This document shows positions 61,743 to 64,000 of a stretch of DNA of 64,000 nt, one piece after another. The stretch comes from Pseudomonas fluorescens (GTDB lineage Bacteria; Pseudomonadota; Gammaproteobacteria; Pseudomonadales; Pseudomonadaceae). Location: the NCBI RefSeq assembly GCF_000968015.1, contig NZ_LACH01000044.1, positions 1-64,000 on the forward strand. Reading direction: 5' to 3'. A program made the translations under genes and the position numbers. Within the stretch, counting starts at the first letter, position 1; each line of letters begins with the position of its first letter. The notes under the pieces were generated by a model that made no database searches, was not told where the DNA came from, and saw nothing but the letters and a program-made list of their open reading frames with translations.

Positions 61743-63391
61743 GCGCCCTGCTCCGCCCATTGCACGTAGCAGACGGCAATCGGCATCTGGTGCTCATGGC
61801 AGAACTCGAGCCAGCGCAATTGGTTGTCTTGCAGGCGATCACCGGGGCCTTTGACTTCGATCATCCGGTAGGTTTTGTCCTGCGGCCAGAACTGGATCAG
61901 GTCTGGCATGCCGGCGCGATTGGCCTTGATGTCCAACAGCAGTCGATTGAACCAGTGCTTGAGGTGTTCGGCCGGCAGGCAATCGAGTGCCTGATCGAGC
62001 AATTCTTCGCTCAGCACACCCCAGAACACGAAGGGCGACTGCACGCCCCACTTGCTGGCATAGCGTTCACGAATCGTCTGGCGGTAACGCCCGTCATCGA
62101 GTTCAGCCAGGCAGCTTTGGAACAGCTGCGCGCGACGTTCGTGAAAGTCTTCATTGAGCAGATCCACCGGCCCACGCTGGAACGGGTGGAAAAACGCCCC
62201 CGGCAACGGAGCGAAAATCGCCGGCCAGCACAGCAGACCGAACAGCGAGTTGATCAGGCTGTTCTCGACGTAATGTACCGGCGCCGATTCCTCTGCCAAA
62301 TGCGCCTGAACGTAAGACTCCACCGACAACGCCGGATCGGTTCTGGGCAGTTGCAGGTCCAGGCGCAGCATCTCCCGTGGGGATCCGCGCTTTATCACCG
62401 GCCCGCCCAACTTGCGCCGCAGCCTGGGCAGCACACGCAGCAATTGTTGCTGCTCGGCGGCGCTTTCAGGCGATTGCTCCACCGCGACGGCCAGGTCCAT
62501 GGCCAGTTGGTATTCACCGCAGCGCTCCAACACGCGAATCAACCGCAGGCGCGCGCCGGGATAAGCGCACTGGCGGTAGATCGTCAGTGCGGTAGAGAAA
62601 TCTGCTATGCGCTCGCAGTGCTGACCGATCTGGAACAACAGTTTGCCGCGACGTCTTTGCAGCCAGGGATTGTTCAGCGCCAGCCCTTTGATCTGCTCAA
62701 CAATCTCTTCTACTGCTTCGCCGGCCTCGAAATGCTGCTGACACTCATGAAGGAAGAGGCAGGCGTCCACGTCGTCGCGGCTACGCAGGCCTCGGGAATC
62801 GGCGCAGAACTCGACTTTTTCATAGGTAAAGATGCCCAGGTCAGCCAGCACGAACTCGGACCAGTCCTGGTAAAGATTGCCGAAAAACATCAAGCGCAGC
62901 CGGTCGCAGAGGCCCATGATGGTCAGGCTGAACAATCGGTCATCCAGCGACGGGCACCATTGGCCGAAGCTGTGAGCCTGGGGAAACTGTTCGCTCAGGG
63001 CGGGCAGCCAATCGGTTTTTTTTCCCTTGGGCTGATCGATGGTGGCGCCAAAACACTGGAGAATTTCCGCCTTGAGCAGCACCTCGAACAGCGCTTCGAT
63101 CGACAGCGGCGATTGCTCATCGATCCAGCCCAGCGCCAGCAGTGGGCCGGCGGCAATGGCGGTGTCGCCGATCTCGAGGTAATTCAGCTTGCTCGCCCGG
63201 AAGTGATTGCCCTTGCGCATCACCATCCTGACCAGCAGCGCCCTGGACTCACGGGGCAACCGCTTGAACTCGCGGATGAAGTGTTGCTCTTCGACACTCA
63301 ATACATCGGCATAGCGATGCTCAAGCCAATCAAGCACTTGCATGAAGTTGTTCAAGTAGTAGAACGGGTCGTCGAGAGGGTTTGCAGTCAC
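61739..63391 (-). CDS. FAN1-type VRR-NUC nuclease
   Basis: 550 residues. The C-terminal VRR-NUC domain has GMPDLIQFW and MIEVKGPGDRLQDNQLRWL (about 490-530), the PD-(E)xK active site; N-terminal and middle helical repeats match bacterial FAN1 homologues. FAN1 cleaves branched DNA and unhooks interstrand crosslinks. The start is GTG 63391 without a clear ribosome site. The stop overlaps the helicase start. Pairing with a DinG-type helicase is usual in Pseudomonas. Confidence 0.9.
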   Translation of the reverse strand: MTANPLDDPFYYLNNFMQVLDWLEHRYADVLSVEEQHFIREFKRLPRESRALLVRMVMRKGNHFRASKLNYLEIGDTAIAAGPLLALGWIDEQSPLSIEALFEVLLKAEILQCFGATIDQPKGKKTDWLPALSEQFPQAHSFGQWCPSLDDRLFSLTIMGLCDRLRLMFFGNLYQDWSEFVLADLGIFTYEKVEFCADSRGLRSRDDVDACLFLHECQQHFEAGEAVEEIVEQIKGLALNNPWLQRRRGKLLFQIGQHCERIADFSTALTIYRQCAYPGARLRLIRVLERCGEYQLAMDLAVAVEQSPESAAEQQQLLRVLPRLRRKLGGPVIKRGSPREMLRLDLQLPRTDPALSVESYVQAHLAEESAPVHYVENSLINSLFGLLCWPAIFAPLPGAFFHPFQRGPVDLLNEDFHERRAQLFQSCLAELDDGRYRQTIRERYASKWGVQSPFVFWGVLSEELLDQALDCLPAEHLKHWFNRLLLDIKANRAGMPDLIQFWPQDKTYRMIEVKGPGDRLQDNQLRWLEFCHEHQMPIAVCYVQWAEQGA

Positions 63392-63614
63392 AGGAAAAAA
63401 AGGCCATGGCGAGCGAGTACTGGTTATGCGTACAGATACCAGCTAGGCCCTGCCCGGTGCAAACGGAAAAGGATCAGCGGCGGCGTTAATTGGTAATTTT
63501 TCGGATGGCTATGAACTTTCTGCCGATCCATCGCACAAACCGCCTTAGAGGTACAGTGACGATTGATTTCGCTCATGGCAGTCGCGCTGTTTTTTTGAAG
63601 GATGAGAGGTGGTT

Positions 63615-63839
63615 ATGAATATCAAGACTCTGGGCTTGCCCCTGGCGGTAGCGGCCTTTCTAGCCCTGGCCGGTTGCTCGACGCCAACGGTTGTGACGCT
63701 GCAGAACGGCACTCAGTATTTGACCAAGGACATGCCGAAAACCAAGACCAAGGACGGCTTCTTTGAATTCGAAGATATTTCCGGGGCGAAGGTGAAGGTC
63801 AAGGCCGATGAAGTGACCACGATTCGGCAGGAAGATTAA
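63615..63839 (+). CDS. Small YgdI/YgdR-type lipoprotein
   Basis: 74 residues. Signal peptide with lipobox LALAGC (Cys20 expected to be lipidated), then a small SH3-like beta domain VVTLQNGTQYLTKDMPKTK, ending VKADEVTTIRQED. Outer-membrane lipoproteins of this DUF903 family have no firm function. ATG 63615 follows AGAGGTGG; GTG 63609 is less likely. The gap 63392-63614 upstream must hold its promoter; no other gene is seen there. Confidence 0.9.
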   Translation: MNIKTLGLPLAVAAFLALAGCSTPTVVTLQNGTQYLTKDMPKTKTKDGFFEFEDISGAKVKVKADEVTTIRQED

Positions 63840-63855
63840 ATACCGCGTTATCGTT

Positions 63856-63932
63856 CATCGCGAGCAGGCTCACTCCTACAAGGGGTTCGTGAACGCCACA
63901 GATCCAATGTAGGAGCGAGCCTGCTCGCGATG
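63856..63932. repeat. REPIN at the end of the window
   Basis: CATCGCGAGCAGGCTCACTC (from 63856) and GAGCGAGCCTGCTCGCGATG (to 63932) form a long hairpin with one mismatch. It follows the lipoprotein stop by 16 bases. No gene is seen in 63933-64000. Confidence 0.9.
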
Positions 63933-64000
63933 AGGCCCGTCAGGCGATAACAACCCCTGAGCCGGACAAGCTATCCAGCCCAACCCCGACCAACGTCACC

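Noticed and set aside
61760..63496. 578-codon plus-strand frame opposite the FAN1-like gene
   Set aside because: Antisense shadow; the minus strand has the VRR-NUC motif and gene coupling.

Overview
The window is chromosomal DNA of a fluorescent-group Pseudomonas. This is inferred from the GC-rich codon use, the REP/REPIN-type palindromes ending in GTAGGAGC or GTGGGAGC, and the gene set: OprD porin, DUF485/ActP-type symporters, AlkK-type ligases, a FAN1-type VRR-NUC protein and the fdn-fdhE-selAB-tRNA-Sec block. No phage, insertion sequence, CRISPR array or rRNA was seen.

Layout. 1-280: end of a TetR-type regulator. 635-8600: carboxylic-acid catabolic module 1 (acyl-CoA ligase, crotonase, DUF485, sodium:solute symporter, acyl-CoA dehydrogenase), then mmsA. 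8694-11054: carboxynorspermidine synthase and decarboxylase, the alternative spermidine route. 11306-17559: a DeoR regulator facing a five-gene four-carbon sugar acid operon (ltnD-otnK-otnC-gntP-otnI). 18175-22518: LprI-MliC fusion lipoprotein-type inhibitor, patatin, MaoC, an unrecognised protein and an AI-2E-family permease. 22828-32941: a PAS histidine kinase/FixJ-type regulator pair divergent from module 2 (ligase, DUF485, symporter, acyl-CoA dehydrogenase, OprD porin), a paralogue of module 1.

33128-42088 is a full short-chain PHA (polyhydroxybutyrate) locus: PhaR/PhbF regulator, phasin, DUF3141 protein (phbX), AraC regulator (phbR), then phaB, phaA and class I phaC. It ends next to the 3' end of a selenocysteine tRNA gene, with only a repeat and a gene remnant between, which is the typical position of an integrated segment. 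42435-51511 is the selenocysteine block on the minus strand: fdnG (in-frame TGA with a SECIS hairpin), fdnH, fdnI, fdhE, selA, selB and tRNA-Sec. It encodes a formate dehydrogenase and what is needed to decode its Sec codon, apart from selD.

51840-63839 is mixed: PatB-type C-S lyase between two REPIN copies, a decayed short-chain dehydrogenase, a CPA1 antiporter, a hemerythrin-like protein, a two-TM protein, a hybrid sensor kinase, an orphan zeta-toxin-like protein, a DinG/XPD-type helicase overlapping a FAN1-type nuclease, and a small lipoprotein.

Together the two acid-degradation modules can supply acetyl-CoA, which PhaA, PhaB and PhaC can store as polyhydroxybutyrate. A shared motif, TTGCA-NN-GC followed by A-rich sequence, lies upstream of the phasin/phbX pair and of phaB, and is the best candidate for the PhbF operator. 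All functional calls are by family recognition from the translated sequence; no database search was run.
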